Below, piece after piece: positions 20,871 to 32,598 of a stretch of DNA of 64,000 bases (position 1 is the first letter of the stretch; each line of letters starts with the position of its first letter). This stretch comes from Geosiphon pyriformis (taxonomy: Eukaryota; Glomeromycota; Glomeromycetes; Archaeosporales; Geosiphonaceae), in contig JAAOMT010000435.1 of NCBI GenBank assembly GCA_016748015.1, positions 116,310-180,309 on the forward strand, in the 5' to 3' direction. The position numbers and the translations under genes were made by a program. Under the pieces are notes generated by a model. It did no database searches. It had not been told where the DNA came from and worked only from the letters and a program-made list of their open reading frames with translations.

Positions 20871-22900
20871 AGAGTATGTATAATGTTTGATAGTAGTGTA
20901 AAGATTAAAATAATTCAAGTTTATTTGTTAAAAGTCAAAAAAGTTATTAAAAGTCTAAATATTATGAATTCAGGATTGTCAAAAATAATTTAATTAGAAA
21001 AGCTATAAATAAATAAATAAAAAACTTTTATTTTAATAAAAGTAAAATGATTAAAAGTGTTCTAAATCAACTTTTTCAAAAAGTCATTTTTGACTATCTG
21101 GTTGTAAATAATAAATTGATTTTGAAGCCAAGTAAAGTTAAATCTATGGTCAACACAATTATAGAAAGGTAGACAAGAGAGCATGCTGTGTTTAATATGT
21201 GGTCCAAGCATTGATTCAATTAATATACTCTTTTGGATTATGTAAATAATGATGCTTTTGCAGAAGTTATGTGTGATATTAAATTTAATGAGTTTTTCCA
21301 TGTTGTTAGAGACCTACTTGATAACAAAGCTGCTGGTCTTTTGGGTATTTCTAATGAACTTTGAAAACATGGTAACAAATAGATGGTTTGTTAAATATAT
21401 TCAATATGTATCTAACATCAAATCTGGTTTTTACACAATGAAAGCATGCCTGAATTTCCATGATGCCAAAGTTTTATAATTGGAAGAGGACTTTTACTAA
21501 TACCAGACCAATAGCTTTGATTAAAACAGTCTAAAAGATCTTGTCAAAAATTTTTTTGAACAGATATTTCTTGGTTTGCAGTAAACACAATATTTTGTGT
21601 GGTGACAATTTTTCTGTTCTTAAAGACACATCTATACAGACTTCAATTTTTGCTATTGGTTCTTCAGAATATATAAAAGATATATGATTTAGTTAGATGA
21701 CTTTATTTGTATAATAGTCTAAGTAGAATTAAAATATGCTTTCATTTTATTAAGTTTTTTGGTAATATACACAACAATAAATTCAACTGAGTAATAACAG
21801 ATTTTGGGCTTATTAATGGGTATACTGTTTATAATAGTTTAAACTAAGGAGAAATGTTCTTACTACTGCTATGAAGAATCTTTTATAATCTATTGCTTTG
21901 TGAAGTTAAAAAGCACAAATAACTGTTTGACTACAGAATAATTTCAAAGTTTTTTATAAAGACTAACAGAGCTAATTTTGGAGATAGCAAAACTTTTTTT
22001 CTTGCTGTAGGTAGTTTTGTTGATAACACTATTTGAATTAGAAATTACATAACAGCTACACAATACATTTTAAATATTGTTAATGAGTTTTTTTCAATTA
22101 ATAATATTTTGATCAATATAAACAAGACTGTAGTCATTTCTATCAACCAAAGTAATAAGAAGACTTTGCTGTTTATTAGTGGTTTAAAATCTCAATAGCC
22201 AAAAGAGACAAATCTTATAGATATTTAGGTATCTTTTTGTTAACTAATGGCTTTTTTAAGTTTAGTTTAACCAAAGTTTATTCAGATGTCAGGTTTTTTT
22301 TCAATGTGATTTTAAGAAAAACTATTATTAAGAAGCAGTTTTTGTACTTGGTGTCTGCTGTTTTACAATCAATTATCAATTATAAGTTGCAATTCAACTG
22401 TACTTCAAAGAATATGTGTGAGAAATAGGACAAAATGTTAAGAAAAGAGTTAAAACTTAAGACTAATCTGCCTAAGAACTTTTTGAATGAGGCATTGTAT
22501 TACTCTGAATTGTATGGCTTAAGAACTTTTGAACAAGTGCTCTCTAAAAATTTAATGACTGGCTTGGTTAATTTTGCTAATATTGATAGAATCCTTGATA
22601 ATTTGTTTAAACATAGAGCTATAAATCTGCTGGCCACTAGCTAAATATTCTAATATTCTTTTCAATTTCTAGTTGTTTTGTTAATAAATCCCATAAATTG
22701 TTTTCTAACAGATGTGAGATGTACTTTCACTTTTTGTAATCTGTTTCTTAGTAATATGTTGTCTAATGTTTTTTGGGTTAGAAAAGATGTTATAGTTATG
22801 AAGGTGCTGAGTTTGGGCTGTTATTTGAATGTGGCTAAGTCTCTCAAAAAATATGATATTGTTTTTGTAAATTAGTTTTTGGACTATTATGGCATGTGTA
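20871..22900 (+). pseudogene. LINE ORF2, reverse transcriptase domain
   Basis: RT motifs are recognisable: NRPIALIKT near 21510, the region with FAIGSSEY at 21640, and the catalytic box as FVDNT at 22018 instead of F-x-DD (Asp to Asn). Thumb and downstream segments are at 22237-22428, 22435-22644 and 22678-22875, in frames broken by stops. It would use the nicked target end as primer. Confidence 0.8.
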
Positions 22901-23637
22901 TTATGTAAAACACTTTTTATAGGTAGAAAAGGCTGAATTCTAAAGGTCTAATTTCTGTTTGGTTCAGTTTATTGGTTAAGTTTATTAGTGGTGGTGGTTT
23001 GACAAGTAGTAAAATATTGGATTCCTATTTCACTCTTTCTGACTGCTCTTATAACTTTGGTTTTGTTCATAAATGTCTGTTGGATTTTGGGCTGTGTTCT
23101 GTAGAAGTTTTTACAAATGACTTTGTAGAAAATTTGGGTTTAGTTGGTGTTTGTAATAGTGCTGCTACTTATTTTTTAAATGCTGACATTAGTATTGGGG
23201 TCAAAATTAATGAATTGTTGTCTTTGACTTTGATAGAACTACAAGCCATCACTTTTACTTTGGAATGTGTACCTATTTCTAGTTTGGTTACCTTGTTTAC
23301 AAATAACCAGGTTTTGTTGAACATTTGCAATTTTAATAAAAATGTATTTGGTTATAATTTTTATGATAAATGCTGGATTGAAAAAGAGCATATTCATCAT
23401 GTTATTTTAAATAGGGGTTTATCTGTTTTTTAAAAGAAAGTTAGAAGTTATTCTGACATTGTTGAAAATAAATGTGCTGATTTTTATGTCAATGCTACAA
23501 CTGCTTTTAGTTTTATGTTGTCTTTTAATGTGCTGTATTGTTTTCTCAATGTTGAAGACAGACTTATCTTTAAAAATGCTATTACTTTATTAAGTGTCTG
23601 TTTAGTGTTGTTAATTTTGTTGGGTAATGTTATGGGT
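22901..23637 (+). pseudogene. LINE ORF2, RNase H domain
   Basis: An open segment at 22972-23433 carries FTNDFVENLGLVGVCNSAA, where FTDGS is expected, then LIELQAITFTLE with the catalytic Glu, and TLFTNNQ, where TDNQ is expected. The catalytic Asp positions have become Asn. The frame continues to 23637, where family B interrupts. Confidence 0.8.
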
Positions 23638-24055
23638 AAACTTGGTGGGGTATGGTGGTAATGTTTGGTGCTCTATTTTTGGGTTATCTTTCAAGGTTGT
23701 CTGCTTTTTCTGCCATGTTAGTGTTATCAGTCTTTGAAGGTCTATTCCTGGATGTGAATTTACCTATTGAGTTCTTTGGTTATAAGGCACAGAGTTTGTT
23801 TTTTGTTGATTACAATGTTTTTCACAAATGTGAGCTTTTTTTTCCATGCTAATGAGTGCAGTCATTAGAGTCTGGCATTGTCTTTTTGCTTTTCTGGTAA
23901 GCTATCAAGATAACATTAATATCCAAAACTTAGGGGGAGCTTCCTTCTTTTACCAGGCTATTACAAAGTCTATTCTAAGACAGTTGATTTTTCTATGTTG
24001 CTGCTCCAAAAAAAAAAAGAAAATAGAAAAAGAAAAAAAAAGAATTAGTTTCCAT

Positions 24056-24080
24056 CAATTGCCATAATCAAGAGTGATTG
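24056..24080 (-). other. LTR stem-loop, decayed copy
   Basis: CAATTGCC and AGTGATTG flank the same 9-nt loop as in 33026-33050. Mismatches weaken the stem here. Confidence 0.4.
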
Positions 24081-24371
24081 GTTCAAATTATTAAGATTTG
24101 ATGTGTTTATGCTAATGGCATCTGTTCCGGAACAAAGATAGGAAATACTGATTTTGATTTTTAATTGAAATTCATAATATTGGTGAACATGAAGTGGTAA
24201 ATTAGATTTTTTTTTGGTTTTTTTTGATATTTTATTGTATTTCGGACTATAGATATATGATAAATATAATACAAAGTAAAATTAATTGCTAACTAACTGT
24301 CTTTTCAACTTCTACAACTACTTGCTTTTATACATTCTTTTGGTTTTACAAGATTGCTTTCAATTGCTTCA

Positions 24372-24462
24372 CTATTGCTTGTTATTGCTAGCTATTGCTT
24401 GTTATTGTTAGCTATTGCTTATTATTGCTAGCTATTGCTTGTTATTGCTAGCTATTACTTGC
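24372..24462. repeat. 20-bp minisatellite in the B1 3' LTR
   Basis: Four full units of CTATTGCTTGTTATTGCTAG plus a partial one. The partner LTR has fewer than two units near 33342-33370. Confidence 0.9.
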
Positions 24463-24547
24463 ATTTGTTCTATGTTATCTTGAGTTGTATCACATTTTTT
24501 TTGTCACATTTTCCCATAGCTTTTTGGTTTTTTCTACTCAGGTAACA

Positions 24548-24560
24548 TTATCCCTCTCTT
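24548..24560 (-). other. Polypurine tract, family B
   Basis: AAGAGAGGGATAA on the minus strand abuts the 3' LTR, matching the family A tract. Confidence 0.65.
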
Positions 24561-25295
24561 TTAAAATTGAGCTCCTGTAAAATCATTTATCTCAGTTAAG
24601 TTTGTGTTTTCCATAAAGAACTCAAATGTTGCTCTTAGTATTGCTTTTTGTAGAACTTTAAATTGGGTGTTTGTCATTTATCCTATGTTGTTGACTGTAA
24701 CAGTTTTTAGAGTTTTATCTAATAGTACCATTGGACAGTGTTTAAATGCTGAATATAATTAGTATGTTGCTTTGTAGTATAGGTTTAAGTTGTTTCTTCC
24801 CACGAATTCTTCTACTTGTCTGTGGACTTCTTTGTTGATCATTCGATGATTGAAATTTTCATATGGGTTATTTAATTCTAATTGTAATCTAATTTTAAAT
24901 AGCCAATAGATGAGTAGAAGTTTCTTTTTCTATTTTTTCACATTTTCAAGTGTTTATTCTCCTGTTACTGGCTCTGGTGTTTGCCTATTCAGACCCTTCC
25001 TTATTCCCTTAATTTTCATCTAATATAGTTTCATTTCTGTTATCTTCCCCTTTTTCTTAGCTGTATCAGGTCCTATTTATGCCATATCTCTTTTTCTTTT
25101 TCTTTTGTAGGAAGAGATTTGCTTGTAAGGGTGGAACAGCTTAATTCTAGTTGAACTTTCATCCACCCCTTTTTTGCTCCTATCTCTGTATCATATTTCT
25201 TTTTTATTAATTGTGATTTCTATTTGAGCAGAAGATTGTTGAATTGTGTTAAACAGTTGTTTCGAAAGTTGTAGAATTTGATCTGAAAGGTTCAT
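24561..25295 (-). pseudogene. ORF3 in env position, family B
   Basis: Between integrase and the 3' LTR one minus-strand frame of 245 codons runs from ATG 25295 to TAA 24561, with seven internal stops, most of them one transition from Gln, Trp or Arg codons. The predicted protein begins MNLSDQILQLSKQLF, has a basic centre (KRKRKRD), and a C-terminal half with NKEVHRQVEEFVGRNNLNLY, MTNTQFKVLQKAIL and TNLTEINDF. The C-terminal half lines up with family A ORF3 (18206-18871). No membrane span or signal peptide is seen. This is an accessory retroelement gene of unknown function. Confidence 0.65.
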
Positions 25296-25439
25296 GTTAA
25301 AAAAGGTTCTATCATTTTTTTATTGTTTTCTGGGTGGTATATATACTTGAATTTCCCAATTTAATTTGCTATATGTTGTTTATATTTTGATAACAATAAT
25401 TGGTTCCAGATTTTGTGGTATATCTTTTGGTCTAATTAA

Positions 25440-26640
25440 TAGAATTTGTGTTCCTAGTTGATGTACTGATGATGATGACTGTTGTTTTGCATGATAAATT
25501 TTTAATCAATTCCCATAAGCTACTTTCTTTAAAATCCTGTCTTCTAATCATAATTTGTAAGCTCCATTTTCTAAAGCTTTATGTATATGAAATGGGCCAT
25601 TTCACTTTGGGTCAAACTTTCCACTCTATTGTTTTTTTGCTTTTGTACAATGTAATAATACTTGGTCTCCAATCTTAAATTCCATTGGTTGTTCAGGTAG
25701 GCAATTGTCATGTCTTTCTTTTTGTTATTCTTGAGTGTTACTGATATTGTCAGCTGCTATTTTATAATTGTTTTTTAATGTTTTCATTAGCTGGTATGTT
25801 CTTTGGCATAAGATAGCTTCAAAATTTTTTTCGTTGATAGTTTTTGTTAAGTAGGACACTATTTCTTGTTCAATAAGTAACATTGTTTTTCTTCCATAGA
25901 CTAATTCGAATGGTGTAAACTGTGTCATATTTTGCTTTAATGTTTAATATGCAAAAAGTACAGAAGATATGAATAAGTTCTATTTTTGTTCATTTTTGTA
26001 ACTTATTTTTGCTAATGCTTCACATAATGTTTTGTTAAACTATTCTACCAGTCTATTTGTTTGTGGGTAATATGATGACAATAGAAGTTGTTTTATACTA
26101 AAATGTTAACTCAATTCAGTTAACATAGTATTGATGAAATGTGTTCTTTGGTCTAATAACAGTTCTTTTAGGCATCCATGTCTGCATATTAGATCTTAGT
26201 GTACAAATTCGGCTACTGTTTTGGCGTCAGCTACTTGGATTGCTCTGGCTTCTGGCCATTTTGTAAAATAGTCTATGACTATGCAATGTAATGATTTCTT
26301 TTGGATGTAATTGAGAGAAGACCAACCAAATTAATCCCAATTCTATCAAATAGATTTCTAACTAAAATGGGTCAAAGTGGTTCTGTTATTCTGGCTTCTT
26401 CTCATTGCTGACATGAGTTACAATTGAGAACATATTTGAAGATATCCTTATACATTGTAGGCCAATAGTATAGATTTGTTGTTCTTTTCAGAGTCATGTC
26501 TTTGTTGAAGTGTCCTGTAGTTGGGTCGGAATACATACTATATAATATAGCTTCTTTTTCACTGTTTTTGATCAACCATGGTGGGGTGGTGTGGTTTTGT
26601 CGTTTTTAATGATAGAGTTGGTTATTTTGAATAAAGTAAT
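25440..26640 (-). pseudogene. Family B integrase (B1)
   Basis: The zinc-binding end CNSCQQ is near 26410. The core shows GINLVG near 26330 where GIDLVG is expected (first catalytic Asp to Asn), then LLLDQRTHF (second Asp kept) and NRLVE (Glu kept). The conserved TPFELVYGRKTM lies at about 25875-25925, and the C-terminal GPFHIHKALENGAYKL at about 25560-25610. Many stops and at least two frames are involved. Confidence 0.8.
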
Positions 26641-26759
26641 TTTGCACTTATTTCTGTATAGTATTTTGTTTCTGTTGAGATAATATTTTTTTGAAATGTA
26701 GTATTGATAGATATTGATGTAATTGCTGATAAGTAAGTGTATCTATAGGTCTGAGATTA

Positions 26760-28184
26760 AGTTTGTGGTATTCTTAACAAACTGTCAGCATTGGTGTTCT
26801 TGGATCTTTTTTTGTAATTAACTTTGAGTGGGAATTGTTGCAAATAAGTATTCTATCTCATATATTTTCCTTTCAGCTGTGGGTTATTGAGTAGCCAGAT
26901 TAATTTTTTATGATCAGTATATAAGTTGAATGATTGTCTAAGGTAGTATTTCCAAGTTTGTATGATCCAATAAATGGCGAGACATTTCAAATCCATTGTG
27001 CTATATATATTTTCTGCTGGGCTGGTACTGCAACTGATATAGACAATTGGATGTTCTCTTCTGTCCAGTTTTATCTGTAATAATACAGCTCCTAGTGCAT
27101 TTTTTGATGCATTTGTAGTGACAATAAATTGTTTAGTGAAGTTGGGATAGATCAATATTGGAGATGTGATTAACTACTGTTTAAGATAGTCAAAGATCTT
27201 TTGTTGTTCTTTTTTTCACAGGTATGGTATGTATTTGGACAACAAGTAATGAAGGGGTTTTGCAATAGTTAAGAATTCTTTGATGAATTGGCAGTAGTAT
27301 CCAGCCAATCTTAAAAATTTTCATAGTTCTTGTAGGTTGATTAAGGCTGAAAAATTTTTGACTTTTTGGATTTTATCTGGGTTGGGTTTTACTCCATCTT
27401 TGCTGATTACATGTCCTAAGAATTTCAGTTCAGTTTTCTCAAAGAAGCATTTATCAGAGTTGAGTTTTAATTTGGCATCTTGAAGGCATTTGAAGACTTG
27501 TTGCAAGTGGAGCAAATGTTTGTCAAATGTTTCCAAGAAGACATTTGTGTTGTCCAAGTATACTATGACTGATTTCTACAAGATTTCTTTATACACAACA
27601 TCCATAAGACATTGGAAGGTAATGGGAGTATTGCACAGTCCAAAAGGCATTATATTGAATTCAAAATTTCTGTCTCAAGTGGTAAATGCTGTTTTCTTTT
27701 TGTCTTTTGGGTCTATTTCAACTTGCCAATATCTACTGGCTAGATTTAGTAACGAAAACCATTTCTTTTTTCCTAAATTGTCTAGAATTTCTTGGATAAG
27801 AGAAGTGGGATAGCTATCTTCTTGGGTAACACTATTTAATTTCTAGTAATCCACACAGAATTATACCTTTTTGTTCTTTTTTGTGACTAAGACCACTGAA
27901 GAGAACCAAGGGCTTAATAATTCTTTAATCAGTCTATTGTCAAGCATTCATTGTACTTTCTGCTTAATCAGATTATTGCCAAATAGAGGTACTTGGTAAG
28001 TTCACTGCTTAATAGATTGAGCATCTCCAGTATCAATCTGGTATTTTATGATATTGGTGCATCCAAACTCATTTTTGCTGACAAAAACATTGGCATATTG
28101 GTTTAATAGAATCTTAAATTGCATTTGCTGTAAAGTGCTCAGATTTTCCAAATTAAGTTTATTGATTTCTTCCAGTGTAAACAA
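26760..28184 (-). pseudogene. Family B reverse transcriptase and RNase H (B1)
   Basis: The RT N-terminal segment is at 28002-28184 (IDTGDAQSIKQ). The palm has FSLLNLASRYWQV, where FS-LDL is expected, and YLDNTNV at 27535-27560, where YLDD is expected, so both catalytic Asp sites have become Asn. The connection FLGHVISKDGVKPNP is at 27370-27425. RNase H at 26853-27155 has TTNASKNALGAVLLQ, with TDAS changed to TNAS. Stops interrupt further. The protein cannot be active. Confidence 0.85.
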
Positions 28185-28574
28185 GTAACTTTTCTTTGGT
28201 AGGTTCTATACTTATGTGGTAATATCACAGAACAAAAACAATTGAGTGAAATCTAGAATGAGTTGAAGTTTTTCTGGATTTTGGATATCTGGAGATATGG
28301 AACCAACAAAAGTTCTCTTAGAAATTTTAATAATGTTTTTGGTTGGGTTGTGAATAGAGATTTTAAAGTGCTTATGAGCTTTGGCTGGTAAGTACAAGTT
28401 AGCAATATTAGCTAACAAGCAAATCTCGGAATTGGCCTCAAAGACTAGTGCTTGGTTTTAAATTCTTCAGTCGACTTTGAAAATATACTGCCAATAAGGA
28501 GGAATAGAAATGATGGTATCAGTGTAGATAAGTTTTACCTGGTCACTATCCTCCTCCATAAAATTAACTATTAC
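28185..28574 (-). pseudogene. Family B linker between dUTPase and RT
   Basis: An open piece at 28212-28418 (LANIANLYLPAKAHKHFKI then NPTKNIIKISKRTFVGSI) continues upstream with stops. It resembles the family A linker at 8204-8545 and the beta-rich region ahead of RT in Gypsy polyproteins. Confidence 0.6.
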
Positions 28575-29282
28575 ATTTCTTCTTCTATTTGAGCCAAACC
28601 CATTGATTTCTCAGGCAGTAAGACCTAATTTTTCTCAAGTGATAACTAGAGCTAGTTGGGGTATTTTAACTAAAAGTAGGAAGATGGCTTGGGCAATTTT
28701 TTTGTGAGATTTGATTTTGTAGGGTTTGTCTAAATTGTTTTGTAGCATCACAATGATGTTTCCTATATATCCAACATCAATAATTTCTCCTTTTATGTTG
28801 ATTTCTTTCTTTGCAAGGCTCAATCTAGATATTACTTGTACTATGGTGCTAATAAGAATTTCTAATGCTATTTTGAGATCTATTTTTACCAGGGAATGTA
28901 AGGCTATAACTATGGATAATTGTCCAGAATATCTTAAATCAAAACCTGTATCAGTCTCATGTGCTTTTTCTGGGCATATTTTTTTATTGTTGTCACTGTA
29001 CCATTTTAATTCTAATTCTTTGGAGAAGTTGAAATATGCGAAGTATTGTTCTATTTCAGTAGTTAGATTTAGCTTTTGAAATAACATGTCCCTGGCAAGT
29101 AATTTCTTTTTTTTCTTAGGCTCAGGTAATTTGGTGATTGAGTATAGAATTTTGGAAGGTGGGTTGAACATGAGATTACACTCATCACAGTATTGGAAGT
29201 GGCAAGGAATTAAGCAGTGATTACATAGTTTGGTATTTAGATTAACTAACTGCTGTTCTTGCTCTTTTTGGATCAGGGCCAA
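28575..29282 (-). pseudogene. Retroelement-encoded dUTPase, family B
   Basis: The open part is 28635-29282 (215 residues). It starts with CNHCLIPCHFQYCDEC, matching the CxxCxxxCxxxxCxxC of family A. dUTPase motifs follow: TGFDLRYSG (motif 1, Gly kept), SRLSLAKKE (motif 2, decayed), GEIIDVGYIGN (motif 3, catalytic Asp kept), HKKIAQ (motif 4). Motif 5 (NGFGSNRR) lies beyond two stops near 28580-28630. It sits between the Cys-rich domain and the RT linker, as in family A. Confidence 0.85.
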
Positions 29283-29849
29283 TTCTTAATATCAGTTCTA
29301 AAATGCGTTGGAGTCATCTGTAACAAAATTATCCATGAGGTAGTTAGGTCTATTATATTTGGACATCCAAGAGTTGTCTTTAATTTCTCGTATTTCTTTA
29401 GTTATGGTGCCTTTGGCTTTGGCACTTGCCATTTTCCAGATTTTGTAATCATCATATGGATAACTGTCCAGCCTATTGAGTGCTTGTTTTTAAGTGTCCT
29501 TGATGGGGGTTTCTTTTCATATCCAATTATTGATTAATATAATGTACTGACAAATCTCATTGCATGTTCCTCCTCTGCCAGACACATTATTCCAGAGTTC
29601 TTTATTAGGCAGGATCTTGCCACATACAAAGCATAGCGTGTTGTTCCACTTGTCTTGTCATTTTGGTTATTCAAATCTTTCCAGTAAACAAGGTCTGCAG
29701 TAGTATTTGGTAGTGGTTGGCCATTCTTTATTGTCCTTGATACATGCACCTATTGTGAATAGTTTCTTTCCACAATCAACACATATTAGTTTTAGAGATT
29801 GGTAAAATAAATTTCTTTGGTCTGAAGTTACATATCCTAGTGATGACAA
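29283..29849 (-). pseudogene. Family B Cys-rich pol domain (B1)
   Basis: ICVDCGKKLFTIGAC is followed by YYCRPCLLER (29667-29790). After a stop the frame continues KWNNTLCFVCGKILP and RGGTCNEICQY, then a helical part to about 29300. Every cysteine pair of the family A domain (7040-7567) has a counterpart, which supports a conserved zinc-binding fold despite low overall similarity. Confidence 0.75.
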
Positions 29850-30430
29850 TTGGGATTCTTCTTCAGCTCTGCTTTTTCCTTTTTTTTCCAGATTGATGGT
29901 GGGGTTAGTTCAGTTTGATAATTGTCTATCCATGAAACCTGATAGATTTCAATGGTCAGTGATAGTGGTATGTTTTCAAATTTAATAAGGGGTTCCTTGA
30001 TATTCTGAGTTTTAAAGTGTCTGTATGTAGCTGGAACTCGAATATGCTGTCTGTTGAATATGAGTTGAAGTTCTTGGGTGTTCCAGTCAAGAGTAGCATT
30101 GGCTTTTGACAACCAATTATTTTCTACCACAGCTTGATTTTAAGTAGTTTCTATGACAAGTACTTTGGTAGAGATCTGAATTCTATTAATCTTGAAAGGG
30201 AAGCTGTCAATTTTTCCTATTGGGTTTTTTGTGTTTCCATCTGCTATAATGATCTGGGTGGTAGTAGCACAATCTACTCAATGACCTAGTTGGTTTATAA
30301 GCTGCTTCATAATTATGCTACTGGCTAATCTACTATCCAGGATTAATTTGATATCTATTCCTCCAACTCTGGCATTAGTGTATAAGGCCATTATTGGTTT
30401 ATCCTAATTGATAGCTGCTCCACTAAAAAG
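29837..30430 (-). pseudogene. Family B aspartic protease (B1)
   Basis: The active-site region near 30335-30350 reads LILDSRLASSII, where the family would have DSG. A flap-like segment with IIIADGNTKNPIGKI follows. The open piece 29837-30130 holds the NNWLSKANATLDWNTQELQL segment shared with family A. Stops include TGA in GH-stop-VD at about 30278. Confidence 0.7.
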
Positions 30431-32578
30431 ACTATGGGTGTTTAAATTATCAATGTCAAAAGGAAATATGGTGGCTAAGATGGTGTTTTTGGTAATAGTG
30501 GCTGATAGAATATTGCTTTTTGTTTGTTTGGAAGGTTGGGAGATTTGTTCTACATTTTTTCCTTTTATAGGTGTAGATTTATCAAAACCCTGGTTTTCTG
30601 TGAAACCAAGATAGGAAGCTTGATTCGAGTATTCAGTTGGTGCTGGTCAAGATTGGGCAGGATCATGAGAGATTGGTCAAAGATGGTCCACTGTTGAATT
30701 GCATTTGATTGTTGTTGAGATTTTTCCATCCCTGATTATAGTCTATAGCTCGAAGTCTGGGCTGGTTGTAAGAGAGAGTCTGATAGTAAGAGATTGTTTG
30801 TGTCATTGGTGGTAGTTAATAATAATTCTGGGATGGTGGTTGAGTGTATAAGATTTGTTGTGCATACTGGGGCAGTTGATTTTGAAGAATAGAATATTAG
30901 AATACTATGTTTTGCTGATATCTTGGTTGCTGGTATTGGTTTCCTTGATTTTGGTCTATTAATTTTTTTCTGTAGTTACAGACAATGTGTTCAAATTTCT
31001 GGCAGTAATAACAGTTGTGGAAATCAGATCTTCAAGGTTGTTGTTGTTGCTAATGGTTCTGTTGCTGTGGGTATCTGTTGTTGTTGTTATTTTCTCTCCA
31101 TTGTGGTGGTTGGTAAGTTCCTGTGGTTCCAGCTAAGAATCCCTCAATTTTCTGAGTTAATTTTTTACTTAATTGGGTTATCTTTGCATTAATATTGGAG
31201 GTTCTATTAACGGCTAAATTAATAGCTTGAATATGATTTGCTTCTTGTTTTGCAGATTCAAAATTGTAAGTGAGAGCAATGGTGTCTTGTAAATTGGTCA
31301 GATAACAGAGTTTTATGGATCTTAGAATACTGCTCTGCAATTCTTTAATAAATTGATTAAGAATTTGTACTGTGATGTAATAGTCCCTTTTGATAGCTAA
31401 TATTTAATGAAGAATTTGATTAAATTGTCCGAAATAAGTAGTTACTGTTTCATGATTTTTTTGTTTAATTATGCTGAATTGATTCTGCAATCAAATTAAA
31501 GTATTGGAATCACAAAAGTACCATAGAAAGGCAAACTTAAAAGTGTTAAAGTTGGTTGGTTTTTCTGTAAGGCTTTGATACTACAAGTCTGTAATTTCAA
31601 TTAGAAAAAATGGCAGTGCTTGAATAGCTCTGTTATCATTCCAGTTGTTGGTGGTAATTGCTTTCTCAGCTTCCACAATCCACAAATATGTGTTGTCTTC
31701 TTCTTCTGAGAATTTTTCTAACTTAGCAATATCTCAGTAAGCCATGATCTAGTTAATGGGTGGAGTATTACTAGTTGTATTTAAGAGAATTAGTATCTGT
31801 GTATTTGAGTGTTTTCTGAATGCTAATGTTGGTTGTTTCTCTTTGTTGCTTGAACTAATAGGTTGGAAGATAACTGTTTTTTCTATCAGGGAAGAGGCTG
31901 ATTCTGCTGGATTTTGTGCTGATAGTTGTTCCTAAGTTGATGTGTTTTCTCTTGTTTGACCAGCTGTTGGGATAAGATTTCCAAACAGCAATCCATATTC
32001 TCCTAGTGATTTGGTCCAATTGTGTTGACCCCAAGGGTGTGGATTTCCAGAAGTTTGTGATGTTTCCAAGAGTGAGTTAAATACAATTCTACTTTGGGGT
32101 ATCTAATAGTATGAAGAGATTGTTAGAGAGAAAAACCTTGGTTTTTTGTTGACTATAGACTTGTCTTGGGCAGTTGTGAGATTATTGGATTTGTACTCAT
32201 ATTTCTCCAGATCGGATTCTACTGGTTGTTGTACTTGAGAGAATTATTGTGTCACATAGTGTTTAATGTCTGTATCAACTATGTGTAGAATTTCAGCAAT
32301 TGTTCGAGTAGTGATAGTTGTTAAGTACCTAGTAAGCTTTGATGAATTTGTTTTTCAAGTCTTCCTGTATCAGTTGTGCAGCCTAATAAGCAGTTGATTT
32401 TTGCATTGATATAGTTGCAAAAATCACTTTTTGCGATAGTGGTTTCTGTTGGTATTTCTAGATCTTTTCGAAAGTATTGAAATAGTGCTCTTCCATATAA
32501 AAAGTGGTCCTTTCTTATTATTCCAATAGTTGCTACTTTTGTGTATTTCTGGAGATGCTCTGTCTTTGTGGATTTATA
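30431..32578 (-). pseudogene. Family B gag (B1)
   Basis: The N-terminal part starts near 32578, just after the primer site (DHFLYGRALFQYFRKDL at about 32450-32500). The capsid part (about 31750-31050) includes AEKAITTNNWND and SIIKQKNHETVTTYFGQFNQ, and an open C-terminal piece at 31050-31340. The knuckle near 30990-31040 reads CYYCQKFEHIVCNYRKK, consistent with loss of the last Cys position by transition. A Gln/Tyr-rich tail extends to about 30650. Stops are frequent. Confidence 0.75.
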
Positions 32579-32586
32579 ACCTCACA

Positions 32587-32596
32587 GGAAGCACCA
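32587..32596 (-). other. Primer binding site, family B
   Basis: TGGTGCTTCC on the minus strand lies two bases after the LTR end. From memory this is the complement of the 3' end of a yeast-type threonine tRNA (GGAAGCACCA). Confidence 0.7.
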
Positions 32597-32598
32597 AA

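Larger units (their letters stand above)
23638..24547 (-). repeat. Family B 3' LTR (B1)
   Basis: This 910-bp LTR is similar throughout to 32599-33470. It is longer mainly because of extra 20-bp units at 24372-24462. Confidence 0.9.

Noticed and set aside
27490-27813. Plus-strand 107-codon frame
   Set aside because: Antisense of family B RT.
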